In this document: piece by piece, positions 10,115 to 20,479 of the stretch
Position numbering within the stretch: position 1 is the first letter of the stretch
Layout: each line of letters opens with the position of its first letter
Assembly: GCA_949825045.1 (NCBI GenBank)
Contig: OX463813.1
Coordinates: 5,270,001 to 5,334,000 of the forward strand
Reading direction: 5' to 3'
Length of the DNA stretch: 64,000 nt
Source of the DNA: Argyresthia goedartella
Lineage: Eukaryota > Arthropoda > Insecta > Lepidoptera > Argyresthiidae
Notes under the pieces: model-generated
The model's database searches: none
What the model was told of the DNA's origin: nothing
What the model saw: the letters and a program-made list of their open reading frames with translations, nothing else
Program-made: the position numbers and the translations under genes

Positions 10115-10640
10115 ATATTTGTGCTTCGGAACGCACCTCCTCTTGTTGCGCGACTCGGAACGGAAACAGAACTAGCAGCTGTCACTCGTATCGGAAACGA
10201 GATGTAAAATTGGAGGTTAATTTTTCTCTTGGTCTGGTCTCATCGGGAGAATAACATGGCGGCTCGGGCCCCGTGATGGTATTTCGGTGTACCAATTATA
10301 ATACAGGCATCGGGCCTGGTCAGAGTGTAAATCTACCTCATAGCGTCGGGCTATTGATTGGAATTAGATTCACGTCATCAGTTGAGTGATTTGTGTTGTG
10401 AAGCACAAGGTCGTATTCGGACGGCGACTCCACGTCATCGGGCAGCGACAGCGAAACGATAGTGATTCGGTTCCTATCCTATCCCCTGTGCCCCCTTTCC
10501 CGAATTCCTGTCTCGAATCGAGCCTTCAATCTCCTGTCTACGGTGACAAGGTAATAAACAAATTTCATCAATTCTTTTCTCTCACGTAGCCAAGGCACAA
10601 CCCCCTCAGGATTCCACGCCGTTCGGAGAGGCGTGGAATC
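10115..10640. other. Sequence between two ATGT arrays, probably one host repeat
   Basis: Moderately GC-rich, no stable frame on the + strand. It ends in an 11-bp perfect stem (GATTCCACGCC at 10610-10620 with GGCGTGGAATC at 10630-10640) just before the second array. The minus-strand frame through this stem reads FDSTPLRTAWNPEGVVPWLR, which I do not recognise. Confidence 0.4.
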
Positions 10641-10645
10641 AAACA

Positions 10646-10760
10646 GTATGTATGTATTTAATGTATGTATGTATGCATGTATGTATGTATGTATGTATGT
10701 ATGTATGTATGTATGTATGTATGTTTGCAGGGTATGCAAGTATGTATAAATACATACATA
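10646..10760. repeat. Second (ATGT)n microsatellite
   Basis: Interrupted ATGT array, with related TACATACATACC on the right edge. Confidence 0.95.
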
Positions 10761-11084
10761 CCCTCGAAAAAGAAATAACATCCTTCTGGAGCAGTCGGGG
10801 AAAATATTTATCGCCCTGTTTCGAGAATCTAGTATCATGATGTTTGTCAATTTCAAAAGTTATACAGTCAAAGGATTGAAAAATAAATAAAACTTTCTCT
10901 TGTTTCGTTACCGGTCAAGGCCTTCCATATAACATGTCTTTTCCCAGATGGGGTGGCCCTGCATGACACAATATCCTCAGTTTTCTCCTTCATGAAACTT
11001 TAGACTGCAGATTTTGACAGTTCCCACAAATTTTGACAGGTGCCAAACAGGTTTCACGCCTTTTCCCACACTGGGTGGCAGGCC

Positions 11085-11435
11085 CACGTTTGGCAAGTTA
11101 TGCAATACTCTGTACTATACCACAAAAATAAATGTTTCCTACCCAAAATGGGTAAATGCTACCCAAAAGTTGCAGAAAATATCAGGGCAAAATACTGCGG
11201 TAGCTTGGGTGAAGGGTAAAGGAGGTGAGCGAAGCGAAACCCCCTTTATCCTTCGTGTTAGGTTGAACATGTAAGTACTACAAAAAATACTAAAAATATA
11301 AACTTAAGTACACAAAACATAAAGAGAAGTTTGGTGATAATTTATCCAAACACAATTTGGTGGACGTTTCGAATTTATTGTAAGTAAAATAGGAGCGTTT
11401 TTGGTGATCGTTTAAACATAAGCCAATAAATACAC
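11085..11435 (+). mobile_element. MITE with beta-type ends and conserved hairpin core
   Basis: Left-end motifs TTTCCTACCCAAAATGGGTA and right-end motifs TTTGGTGATAA, CACAATTTGGTGGACG match the copies at 18410-18750 and 44165-44500. The core includes ATACTGCGGTAGCTTGGGTG and CCCCCTTTATCCTTCGTGTT. Confidence 0.85.
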
Positions 11436-11537
11436 TCATTCAACCGCACACGTAGCCTCAAACCTAATGAACTATCATAGACAGTAGCCTCCCAGGATGC
11501 TACACAAATCCCGCCAGAGGGCGACACCTCCGATTCG

Positions 11538-11555
11538 CCCCCCCCCCCCCCCCCC
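11538..11555 (+). repeat. Poly-C tract of 18
   Basis: An uninterrupted cytosine homopolymer in a GC-rich, non-repetitive patch (11500-11660). Confidence 0.95.
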
Positions 11556-11799
11556 AACAGCTTCCCCATCCCCCCTAATTGATCGCGATATTATTTTTCC
11601 CGTTATTAATTGTTCCGTCTCACCCCGGCGCCCGCTTCCCCGCGCTCGTCTCTCACAGTCGCGCTGACTAGACATTTGTTTCCTGTTTACGGGGGTTTTT
11701 ACAGACGGTTCTGAGGAGATCTAATTATGAAAGGTTATATTGTTTGTAATGTTTTTACTAAGACTGGGTTATACTTTCTATCTCAAGGTATATTTTAGT

Positions 11800-12100
11800 A
11801 CTTATGCTCTCTTTCGTTTTTGATGGTAACATGGTGGAAACCCGATTTATCTACCCTGGCAATTGAATGTAGAAAACATGTTTTCGCTAATATGTTCCTA
11901 TTTTTCAACCGATTTTGATGATTCTTGTTTTGATTAATAGGTCATACTTCAGAGGTGGTCCCGTACAAATTTTATAAAAATTGATATAGCGGATTTTGGA
12001 AAAATCAAGAAATACAAAACATTACGAACACAGATGACGTTTCGTTTTGTGGTTCCGTGCAACAAAAGTTTTGTTTTGAGGACTTTTCATGTATACAGAC
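11800..12100 (+). repeat. Interspersed repeat 'Z', inverted copy of 43765-44040
   Basis: Shares GATTCTTGTTTTGATT, GGTCATAC, GGTTCCGTGCA and AAAAGTTTTG, in reverse, with 43765-44040. Probably a LINE 3' region; not classified. Confidence 0.6.
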
Positions 12101-12770
12101 ATTACAGGAGGAGGAAGAAATATGGCTTTAACTTGAAGTCCCATACAAATAATACAAGATTACTGATATATCCGTAAAAACATAATGTATTTCATTTGTC
12201 TTCTACGGCGTACTTTTTTTCTAATTTCCTTCGCCGTTAAGTTGGCTGTTCTGTATAACTGTCAAGTATCAACAGTTTGCAGACAGGCACATGGTCCTCG
12301 GTAGAGACATTAGTGGGCTAAATTAAACATCTGAGATTCAGCTCCTTTTATAAGTTTGAAAAATATGAATGAAATGTCAAAGGTAGACGGACGTAGGTTC
12401 TGGACGACGAAGCAAAATATCTCGCTAGTTATGACTAGTTATAACTGGTATACCATGAATAAAAAAGTGGACCACTCCATGTGACCACTTCGTACTGACG
12501 TTCTATGACGCTGTGACAGTAAAAGATATCCCATTTTTTACTAGCTTGAAGCCAATCTTCCATAAAAGGAGAACCATGTTTCTCAATACGGCAAAGGAAC
12601 GAAACAGAACTAAGGATGATATAGAACTATCTACGGTAAACTTTGATAGTCACAACAAAACATTTCTATTAATAAAATGAAATAAAAAATCTCGCACACG
12701 AACCATTCCGTACCATCGTACAAGAAAAAAAACCCGATCCTTGGTAATAAAACCAAAACAAAAAGAAAAA
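12101..12770. other. No gene recognised
   Basis: AT-rich. Short near-repeats (TAGTTATGACTAGTTATAAC near 12425) are the only structure seen. Confidence 0.4.
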
Positions 12771-12779
12771 ATATACGTT

Positions 12780-12850
12780 TTCTCTGGGAATCGAACCCGG
12801 AACTTCAAGATTGCGAAACCGATACGAAACTGACTGAGCCATCTAAAAGT
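12780..12850 (-). mobile_element. tRNA-like SINE head, family 4
   Basis: In reverse: TGGCTCAGTCAGTTTCG (A-box region) and GTTCCGGGTTCGATTCCC (B box). The body is not clearly traceable. Confidence 0.55.
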
Positions 12851-12902
12851 TATTAATAGCAGCGAAATTTATGGTGATGTTGAATCATGATGATTTATGA
12901 TT

Positions 12903-13399
12903 TAAAAAATAAATAATAGTTTAAAAAAACTAAAAAACCACGCTTTTATAGCTAACCGAACTAAAAATTAGAAAATAATTTTTAATTTTAGAGAGTTAAT
13001 AATACAGTAGTAGAAGATCGAACAATCAATCAGAATTTATCACCTCAAAATAAAATTATAATAAAGTTTAAGTAATTAACAAAAGAATTCAATTCAGAGT
13101 AAACAGCGTGGGGTGCTTGATAAAGTAAATGTAACAACCATTCTATTGGCAACTATCTATGAGAGGAGAGTTATGAAAAGTAGTAAAATGCACCCCACGC
13201 TTTTTACTCTGAATTGAATTCTTTTGTTAATTACTTAAACTTTATTATAATTTTATTTTGAGGTGATAAATTCTGATTGATTGTTCGATCTTCTACTACT
13301 GTATTATAAACTCTCTGAAATTAAAAATTATTTTCTAATTTTTAGTTCGGTTAGCTATAAAAGCGTGTTTTTTTAGTTTTTTTAAACTATTATTTATTT
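12903..13399. repeat. Long palindrome, about 205-bp arms with a 75-bp spacer
   Basis: The left arm (about 12907-13114) and right arm (about 13188-13392) are nearly perfect reverse complements; examples are ACAAAAGAATTCAATTCAGA and its complement, and GTAGTAGAAGATCGAACAAT and its complement. It sits next to the helicase fragment and carries the CACGCTTTTATAGC end motif on both arms. Confidence 0.95.
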
Positions 13400-13458
13400 T
13401 TCATTTTTTAGTTCGATTTATCAATTAGTTATTTGTTGACATGTGGTATTGAAATTTC

Positions 13459-14478
13459 TCACATATTATTTCGCAATCTCATCATTTCATTCAAAGCTTC
13501 ACTGTTGCATGGGGTTTTTCGTGTTAACTTAGAACAATCGAGTTCTTCAATCCGAATACCGTATAAAGATCTTACACGACTAAGTGCTACATAAGCTTGT
13601 CCAGCAGCAAACAGTCGCGAGCCTAGATAAATGACTGCATGATCGACTGTACAACCTTGCATCTTGTGGACGGTCGAAGCCCAACTCAGGATTAATGGCA
13701 ACATTCATCTCTCAGCAGTTCCATAACTGTATTTCGCTGGGAACTGTATCGATATTGGTTTAATCATGTGCACACCATCTGATCCGAAATCGATACGGAC
13801 TGACGGGATGTCTTCCGCGTATAGTTGGCCTCTGCGAAAATTTGGCCAGATAATTTCTGTGATAAAACCCATATTGCCATTCACTAAACCTTTCGACACG
13901 TCAATGTTTGTCCTCAACATCACTTTAGCTCCTACGAATATTTTCAATACATTCGGAAGACCTCCGGTTTTATTAATATCGCTAGGTATCACAGAATCTA
14001 AGTCCTTGTTACCTAGATTTCGAGTAGCATCAATGAGTAGGTCTTGTGCTTTTATTGTATAACTAACTGTCACTTTATTCTTAAAACTCTGGAGAACTTT
14101 TTCGTTGTGTCTAGCAACCTGATCATTCATTGGGTAAATTCTTAATCCACTCTCGATTGAGAATTCATTAGTCGCATCTGTTGAAACTTTTTCAAGTAGA
14201 ATTTCAAGATGCCTAGACGTCATTTCTCCAACTCTAAGGGCGTTAAGCACATCTATAAATGTCGTGTCTCCTTGTTGACGCATATTTTGTTTAAGTTCAA
14301 TCAGACCGAACTGTCGCCACAAATGTGTAGCTGGCTTCATGTGTTCTGGTTGTTGAAAAACTTGATGTCCTCGAACAGGTGGTAACTGCATTAGATCACC
14401 AAAGAGAATCACGTTTATGCCTCCAAAACAAGCGTCCGAGGTTTTCAGCTGTCGCAAACGAGTTAAATCAATATGTAA
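13459..14478 (-). pseudogene. PIF1-type helicase fragment of a Helitron-like element, broken by a stop
   Basis: Two adjacent minus-strand frames form one helicase. The upstream part (14457-13705) has LFGDLMQLPPV at residues 18-28, the PIF1 motif with the DQ/DE-like metal-binding region, and downstream GAKVMLRTNIDVSKGLVNGN, a typical PIF1 core block. After YGTAER an in-frame TGA precedes [20 protein letters not shown] and YVALSRVRS, the last conserved PIF1 motifs. The Walker A region (GxxGTGKS) and any Rep nuclease domain are absent, so the copy is truncated at its N-terminus as well as interrupted. In Helitrons this helicase is fused to a Rep endonuclease and acts in rolling-circle transposition. 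A cellular PIF1 retrocopy is less likely, given the repeat-like flanks. Confidence 0.85.
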
Positions 14479-14484
14479 GGGGGC

Positions 14485-14585
14485 GTCGATACAATAATTC
14501 TTTCAATACCACATACAAACTTATGAATGCACCTGGTTACATACATGAAGTATGAAAGTAGTCGCACCAATAACTTTGTAAACAA
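14485..14585 (+). repeat. Interspersed repeat 'T' fragment (TGAATGCACCTGGTTAC)
   Basis: Shares ACATACAAACTTATGAATGC and CACCAATAACTTTGTAAAC with 20480-20740, 29500-29660, 32050-32660, 42005-42165 (reverse) and 51310-51560. Confidence 0.75.
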
Positions 14586-14594
14586 CATTTTGCT

Positions 14595-14800
14595 ATGTAT
14601 TAATACTGGCCGTCCTAATAAGGATAATGGGAAACTGTTATCAAATTATTGCATTGTCATCGGTCCTTGATACGTATGCAAAGTTTCAAATTAATCAGAC
14701 TTCTGGAAACTGGTGAAAATTAAGTTCAAAAAGATTCCGTTACATACATAGATACATACATACATACAACCCAAGCTAATAAAAGCGTGTTAAAAACAGT
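14595..14800. mobile_element. Right end of the Helitron-like element
   Basis: CTGGCCGTCCTAATAAGGAT, TTGATACGTATGCAAAGTTT and terminal AAGCTAATAAAAGCGTGTTA match the right half of 5535-5870. Confidence 0.55.
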
Positions 14801-14864
14801 CGCTTGTATGGTCCGTTTAATTTTCAAAATTGCGTATACTTCATTATTTGTTGCTGTTGCGGCA

Positions 14865-15020
14865 ACAGAAATGCACATTCTGTGAAAATTTCAGCTCTAT
14901 TTCTCCTTCCTCGGTTGATCCGATAGAGCCCGTTGACGGACGGATGGACAGACAGACGGATAGCGGAGGCTTAGTAATAGGGTCCCTTTTGGCACCCTTT
15001 GGGTACGGAACCCTAAAAAC
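14865..15020 (+). mobile_element. LINE 3' tail with GACGGACGGATGG block
   Basis: Same family as 6290-6475: GTGAAAATTTCAGCTCTA, GACGGACGGATGGACAGACA and TTTGGGTACGGAACCCTAAA. Confidence 0.75.
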
Positions 15021-16040
15021 CGACACAAGTTAGTTGTTATAGTTAGTTTTGACGTCTACAGAATTCTACTTGATATCGTCCCACGTTTTCTAGTTCATTG
15101 CTAAGCTAGTTTGCATTTAGTTAACATGTCCCAAGCTCAGGTATCCTCTGAAACTGCATCTGCAGTGGCTCTCAACATTCTCTCAGGCATACGTAATTTA
15201 CTCTCAGGTATTCTGTATATGTGCCTAATCCACTTATACTTATGTACATTATACTTAATTAGCACCTTGTGGTACTAAGAGGAAGTGTTACTGAAATTGT
15301 AATAAATAAAAAAAAAATAGTAACACGAGGAATAATTTGGAATTATTTCTAATGTGTTGCATGTTGAAGTTGTTGTTACTTACTTACTTTATACTTTAGG
15401 CACTAAAGGTTACACAAAACAATGGAATACAGTCAAATACAAAATGAGAATACAGGTAAAAAGTCTAGTATCAAATGAAACGCCAAAAGAATTTGCCGAA
15501 TGATAAAAAAGTATAACATTTCATTAGACGGAAATGCTTAATTTTGACTTTCCCTCATATAAATAATGATCATATATGAAAAGAAAAAGAAAAATACAAT
15601 TTATTTTTATTCGGCCGGTTATTCATACGGCCTATTATTTCCAATGAGAAATAAACATTTCTGCAGTAAGGTATACTTTTCCTTCCCTTCTTAGCAACAT
15701 TCTTAAAATCACGAAACAGTTAAAGAATCACAGCTTCAAAGGTAGTGGAGAATTTAAACTAATTTTGAGTTACATCCCCTTTATTAAAATGTTTCTGAAG
15801 AGCTGGAGTCTTGCGTCTCTTTCACACTACACGTAGATTATCTCTCTCTCTTTCTTACAACATGCGCTGGGGACATTTTGCTGAAAAGCCTTTTGTGTTT
15901 TAAAAAAGGGAGTGTAGTTTTCTTTGTTAACATAAAGTGTTGACTCCTATTGTTACGAAATGACCTCTTGTGCTGGGCTTAAGGTAAACGTTTGCGAGAG
16001 GTCCTTGGTTTACGTCCTCTAAAGATAAATAAATACTAGC
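15021..16040. other. No gene recognised
   Basis: AT-rich stretch with no open frame of note and no clear repeat. Confidence 0.45.
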
Positions 16041-16041
16041 T

Positions 16042-16468
16042 TACATACATTGCCAGTGGCCCCACGCTAGGATACCCTGTGCCGTGGGAACCAAATGTCG
16101 GAAACTGCGATGTTACAAGCATACGACGACATTTGACGACCCGAATGGCAGAGTCGGCAGTGACCCTGCCTACGAAGACAAGGGTCCCGGGTTCGAGTCC
16201 CGGTGGGGCTAAATTTGTTTGATGAGAACGATGTTTGTACCCTAGTCATGGTTGTTCATCTATCTAAGTGTAATATTTATCTATATAATTATGTGTATCG
16301 TTGTCTAGTACCCAAGATACAGGGAATCCTAGTTTGGGGCTAGATCAATGTGTGTAAATAGTGTCCAAGGTGTTATATAAATATACAAAACCTGGTTATT
16401 TTTCCCTCTGACTCAGGGATATCTCGCTTGTCTAGCGATATCTTAACCGCTTCACCACAGGTCGTCAA
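16042..16468 (-). mobile_element. SINE family 2 copy split by a SINE family 1 insertion
   Basis: The 3' body lies at 16042-16130 (CCCCACGCTAGGATACCCTG, CCGTGGGAACC). The tRNA-like head resumes at about 16385-16468 (CCTCTGACTCAGGGATATC, CACCACAGGTCGTC). The gap is exactly the family-1 copy. Confidence 0.8.
16135..16378 (+). mobile_element. SINE family 1, nested in SINE family 2
   Basis: Complete family-1 structure from GACGACCCGAATGGCAGAG to AGTGTCCAAGG. It interrupts the older family-2 copy. Confidence 0.9.
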
Positions 16469-16631
16469 ATATGTCGTCCAATTTACGCAAAAAAAAATCT
16501 AATAATCAATTTTAATCTGCCATCAAAACATGTAATTATCACGAATCAAGACCACCAACACCGTCCATTTATTTTTCATACCAAGAGCAGAAAAAATGGA
16601 GGGCGAAATAATGAAACGATCGAGTGCCAAG

Positions 16632-16760
16632 TGACGTCACAAAAGAGGAAACTTTCCCCGAAAATCCTCTACAAACTTTGGGAAACTTTTCCCAAAAAAA
16701 AACAAAAGACGGGAACTTCACTCCCCCAAGTTAGGGATATCCTTGCGGCTGGGATTTCTT
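16632..16760. promoter_or_regulatory. Possible cluster of CRE and kappa-B-like motifs
   Basis: TGACGTCA at 16632-16639, GGGAAACTTTTCCC at 16680-16693 and GGGATTTCTT near 16751. These are motif matches only, with no gene start nearby. Confidence 0.2.
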
Positions 16761-16805
16761 GTCCAAATAAGAATTTAGACTTCAAAAAAGTTTTTTTTAT
16801 AAGTC

Positions 16806-16835
16806 AAAGTCACCCCCGAGTTTGGGGGTGACTTT
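16806..16835. repeat. 12-bp perfect hairpin
   Basis: AAAGTCACCCCC (16806-16817), six-base loop, GGGGGTGACTTT (16824-16835). It is a short inverted repeat in unannotated sequence. Confidence 0.85.
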
Positions 16836-17547
16836 TTCAATCGTTTTTGTATCTCGTTGATTTGCTTGATTCGAACTGACTTGAGTCTCGGGTGTTTTCG
16901 TACGAACATTTTTTTTAACACAAATAAACACTTTACAAAGTTACATCATTTATTGTTTTTCTTTGTCTCACTTACTACTTGCAAAAAGACCCAAAAATGT
17001 TATTTTTACCCAAAATCAAGTCACAGTCAAGATATCTTTATTGCTATAGATACTTACAGAAACTTAGTAAACAATGTTTTTACGGTTTATGCCTCCGCTG
17101 TCCGTCTGTCTTACTGTCTCTATTTGTTCATCTGTAACAGGTAGAGAGGTACATTCTGTGAAAATTTCAATCACAGAATGTGCATTTCTGTTGCCGCGGC
17201 AGCAACAAATAATTAACTTCACGAGATTTTATAAATTCAAGGAGGTTGCCATACATGAGAAGTATTTCAATATCCCTGCCCCTGCAAATTACCAAATCAT
17301 GGTCATCCAAATACAATCGATAATTTCGTGACATCTATATCGCATTGCATTTCGGTTTGACGTCGGATCTGTAAGGTAGGGGTTGGTGCCCAGGCTCTAA
17401 GCCTAGTTCAGACATAAACTTGGCCTTATCACAAAAAAATAAACTACTGTTCAACACTTGTTAAAAAACACTTATGGGATTTTACGTTTGCTTTGACGTT
17501 AAACGCTGTTTAATATTTTTTGTGGTAACACGGTTTATGATTTTGAT

Positions 17548-17905
17548 ATATTGTCAAAACAGTTAGTTTATAATCTAAGGTTTTTTCTCTTTCGTTAGTT
17601 TACAAACTATCGGTAGATTGTAAACTGTACTGTACTGCTTACGATATGACGCGCTAGTTTATAATAAAACCGTTAAATTGTGAACTGGTTTAAACTTGAA
17701 TTGCAAAGAAAATACCAGGACAAACACTGCGGTAGCTTAGATGAAGACTAGAGGGGGCGAGCGCAGCGAAGCCCCCGAATAGTCTTCGTGTTAGGTTGAC
17801 ATGTAAGAACAAAAGAATCGTAAGTTATAAACCCAGTCGGGCTGGTTTACAATTTGTCGATAGTTTACAAACTAACGGTTTCGACAATCTTATGGTGACA
17901 TATAT
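17548..17905 (+). mobile_element. MITE with gamma-type ends and a covarying hairpin core
   Basis: The ends carry GTCAAAACAGTTAGTTTATA on the left and AAACTAACGGTTTCGACAAT on the right. The core stem is GAAGACTA (17743-17750) with TAGTCTTC (17780-17787), plus GGGGG with CCCCC. This differs in sequence from the alpha, beta and delta cores but is still paired. Confidence 0.85.
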
Positions 17906-17919
17906 ATTTTGTCCAAAAG

Positions 17920-18400
17920 TCCCTTGTACGATGGTACGGAACCCTTCGTGTGCGAGTACGACCCGCGCTTGACCGTTTTTGGCCCCTTCTCTACATTAGA
18001 CTACTGTGAGAGAACAGCATCGAGCAACTGCTATACAACTGAGCGGCAGCCAGCGACGGCTTGACTTAAGTGCCTCTCAAACTTTGAGTTGTCGTTAGTG
18101 CTGTACAACTACCAGGAAAACATAACGTCATCACAACAATCGAACGGAACTCTGTCCAATTCCGGGTTCAAATATTTGTCTTTCGTGTAACAATAAGGCC
18201 TCCCTCTTTTGTTTTATGGACGCCTGGCAAGGACCCCTGAAGTGGTACAGTAGGCAACGGATAAATAAAGCGTGATTAGATATTCATACATAAGCTGCGA
18301 TGGGCTTGTCCCCTGTCACGTAAAATTGAGGGTTTATTTAGTGTTTGGTTGGTTGAGTCTTCGTAAAAAAACCGGCAGCTTGAGCAGCCATTGGAGCGTT
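17920..18400. other. Mixed old repeat tail and unassigned sequence
   Basis: Contains GATGGTACGGAACCCTTCGT (repeat T tail) and GGCCCCTTCTCTACATTAGA (LINE UTR-like). No gene is seen. Confidence 0.45.
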
Positions 18401-18409
18401 TAATAAGGG

Positions 18410-18750
18410 CAACAAATATAATGATCACCAAAATATTGTTTTCCTACCCAAAATGGATAAATGAACACCAAAAGTTACAAAAAATATTAGGGCAAAATAC
18501 TGCTGTAGCTTAGGTGGAGGGTAAAGGGGGTGAGCGAAGCGAAGCTCCCTTTATCCTTCGTGTTAAGTTGAACATGTAAGAACAGCAAAAAATACTTAAA
18601 ACATAAACTTAAGTACACAAAACATAAAAAGAAGTTTGGTGATCATTTATCTAAACACAATTTGGTGGACATTTATCCATTCTGGCAGTCATTTCGAATT
18701 TATTGGTAGTAAAATAGGTGCGTTTTTTGCAATCATTTAAACACAAGCCT
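18410..18750 (+). mobile_element. MITE with beta-type ends and conserved hairpin core
   Basis: Left end ATGATCACCAAAATATTG, right end GTTTGGTGATCATTTATC. The core is at 18490-18600 with GAAGCTCCCTTTATCCTTCG. Confidence 0.9.
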
Positions 18751-18954
18751 TTAATAACTGTAGAAAAGTGGGCACTAATGTGCCTTGCCACCCCAAATGG
18801 AAAACGGTTTGACGTTCATTTATATTTTTCTTATCTGAGATAAGGTATTGCAACGATATCTTTATCCCATAGGCTCGGAATTGGCGTCGAAGCTGCACAA
18901 TACGGTACTTACCTGATGAGTTAATTCAGATAAAAATACAGAATACAAATCTTT

Positions 18955-19251
18955 ATAAAAATAGCCCTTTAATGTCCCAACCGCAGGGGCGCAGGCCTTT
19001 ACCCGGATACGAGTAAGATTAAGCCATACTCCACCACGCTGGCTCAGTGCGGGTTGGTGGAGGGGTTTTACGACAACTACCACTTAGCGATAGTAGCCGG
19101 GACCTACAGCTTAACGTGCCATCCGAAACACTGAACGTCAGATAATTTTCTTAGGAAAAATGAATAATCCCATTGGTACATGGTCAGGATTCGAACCTGC
19201 ATCTCCTGTGTGAGAAGCGAGCGTGAAACCCATTAGACCACGGAGCCCTAC
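18955..19251 (-). mobile_element. tRNA-derived SINE, family 3 (tail A)
   Basis: In reverse the head is GGCTCCGTGGTCTAATGGG and CAGGTTCGAATCCTGACC. The body has GTTCAGTGTTTCGGATGGCA, GTCCCGGCTACTATCGC and AGCCAGCGTGGTGGAGTATG. Related copies are at 31149, 35665, 36890, 50470 and 52623-53148. Confidence 0.88.
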
Positions 19252-19330
19252 AAATCTTCATCTAAGAAACTATGTTGAACAAGCTTGCAGACTTACACTA
19301 GGTATAACCTGTCGCGGTCTTGGCCAATTT

Positions 19331-19410
19331 TAAGTTTATTTAAGTTAAGTTAAGTTCTTAGTTGCTTCCCGGTTAGCAACTAAGAACTTAACTTAACTTA
19401 AGTAAACTTA
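19331..19410. repeat. 80-bp near-perfect palindrome
   Basis: Arms 19331-19365 and 19376-19410 match at 34 of 35 positions around the 10-base loop TTCCCGGTTA. Confidence 0.95.
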
Positions 19411-19734
19411 AAGCTGGTTTATTATGATAAAAATACAAGTTTTGGTTACAGAAAGAACAAAGAATAAACACTCCATACTCAATATATTTATTGCATTCCA
19501 TAAACTTGATGTTGCATAGGATGTTATAAGGATGCATGTTTATTTATGGACCTTGTACTAAAGGAATTGTAATAGAAGATTCGAATTTTAACTAAGCTTA
19601 ATATAAAGGTAAAAAAAGATACTTTTTATGAACTGTTATGGTGCTACGAAAAAAAAATGGGGTTTTTTTCGAATCCATTTACTCCACCATGAAGTCATGA
19701 TTTGATTTTTGGGTTAACGTTTAATGAGTATTTG

Positions 19735-20060
19735 ATTAAGATTCTCACTAAAGGAAAACGCGATTAGATGATTTTTTTTCGATAGAATTTAATTACGAAA
19801 ATACCCTAAATTGTTATATTTTTTCCTGTAATTCTGAAATCCTAACTAATTTCATTGTGGAACTGCGTTCAAAATGTAGATATTATGTATTCGTAAAATC
19901 TCCTTAAATTTTTTTTTAACAAAATAGCGTAGTTTATTTTTAAACAATTTTTCTGTGGTTTAGCTCTTCGTTATGACACTTTTCCGGTTCCGTCCCTCTC
20001 ACACTGCGGGTCTTTCCGCCTGGAGTAACGGAGACCTTTGCACGGACGAGGTATCGCCTT
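19735..20060 (-). repeat. Inverted copy of the repeat at 6590-6895
   Basis: Same ordered blocks in reverse, including CACTGCGGGTCTTTCCGCCT and AAAACGCGATTAGATG. Confidence 0.75.
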
Positions 20061-20064
20061 AAAT

Positions 20065-20475
20065 CGTTTGTTTAGTTCGGGAGTTGTATTTTGTTGTTGT
20101 TTTTGAAAACTGCCGAGTGACGTATTCAAATATCGAGGTCAAATGTTGATCTCATTTTAGTAAAATTGCGTTTATTAATTTACCTGACCTGAATTATCTT
20201 TATCTTTATTGACCAAAATATCGGAGTGTGGTATTTGACGTATATTGACGAGCCTTTTGCACATGATGTCGATAAGTATGACATATTTCATATTTTTTGT
20301 TTACCTATCAAAGTATAAGTTATTCATTATATATACTAAAGTCTGACCGCTGAGAGAATGCGATCCTGACAGCTCAAAACCCATACATTTTTGACATCTG
20401 CAATGAAACTTAAGTCATTCTAAAAACGGCCGAAATGTAATGACTCTGTGAGCTGTAGTCCCCGCGAGTGACAAT
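20065..20475. other. No gene recognised
   Basis: Unassigned sequence with no repeat or coding signal that could be supported. Confidence 0.45.
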
Positions 20476-20479
20476 TGCT

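Noticed and set aside
9582..10207. Several open frames of 73-184 codons on both strands over the ATGT array
   Set aside because: They are translations of a 4-bp microsatellite (MYVC and HTYI repeats), not genes.
16806..16840. Bacterial-type terminator (GC stem followed by T run)
   Set aside because: The window is an animal nuclear genome; a 12-bp hairpin here has no terminator meaning.
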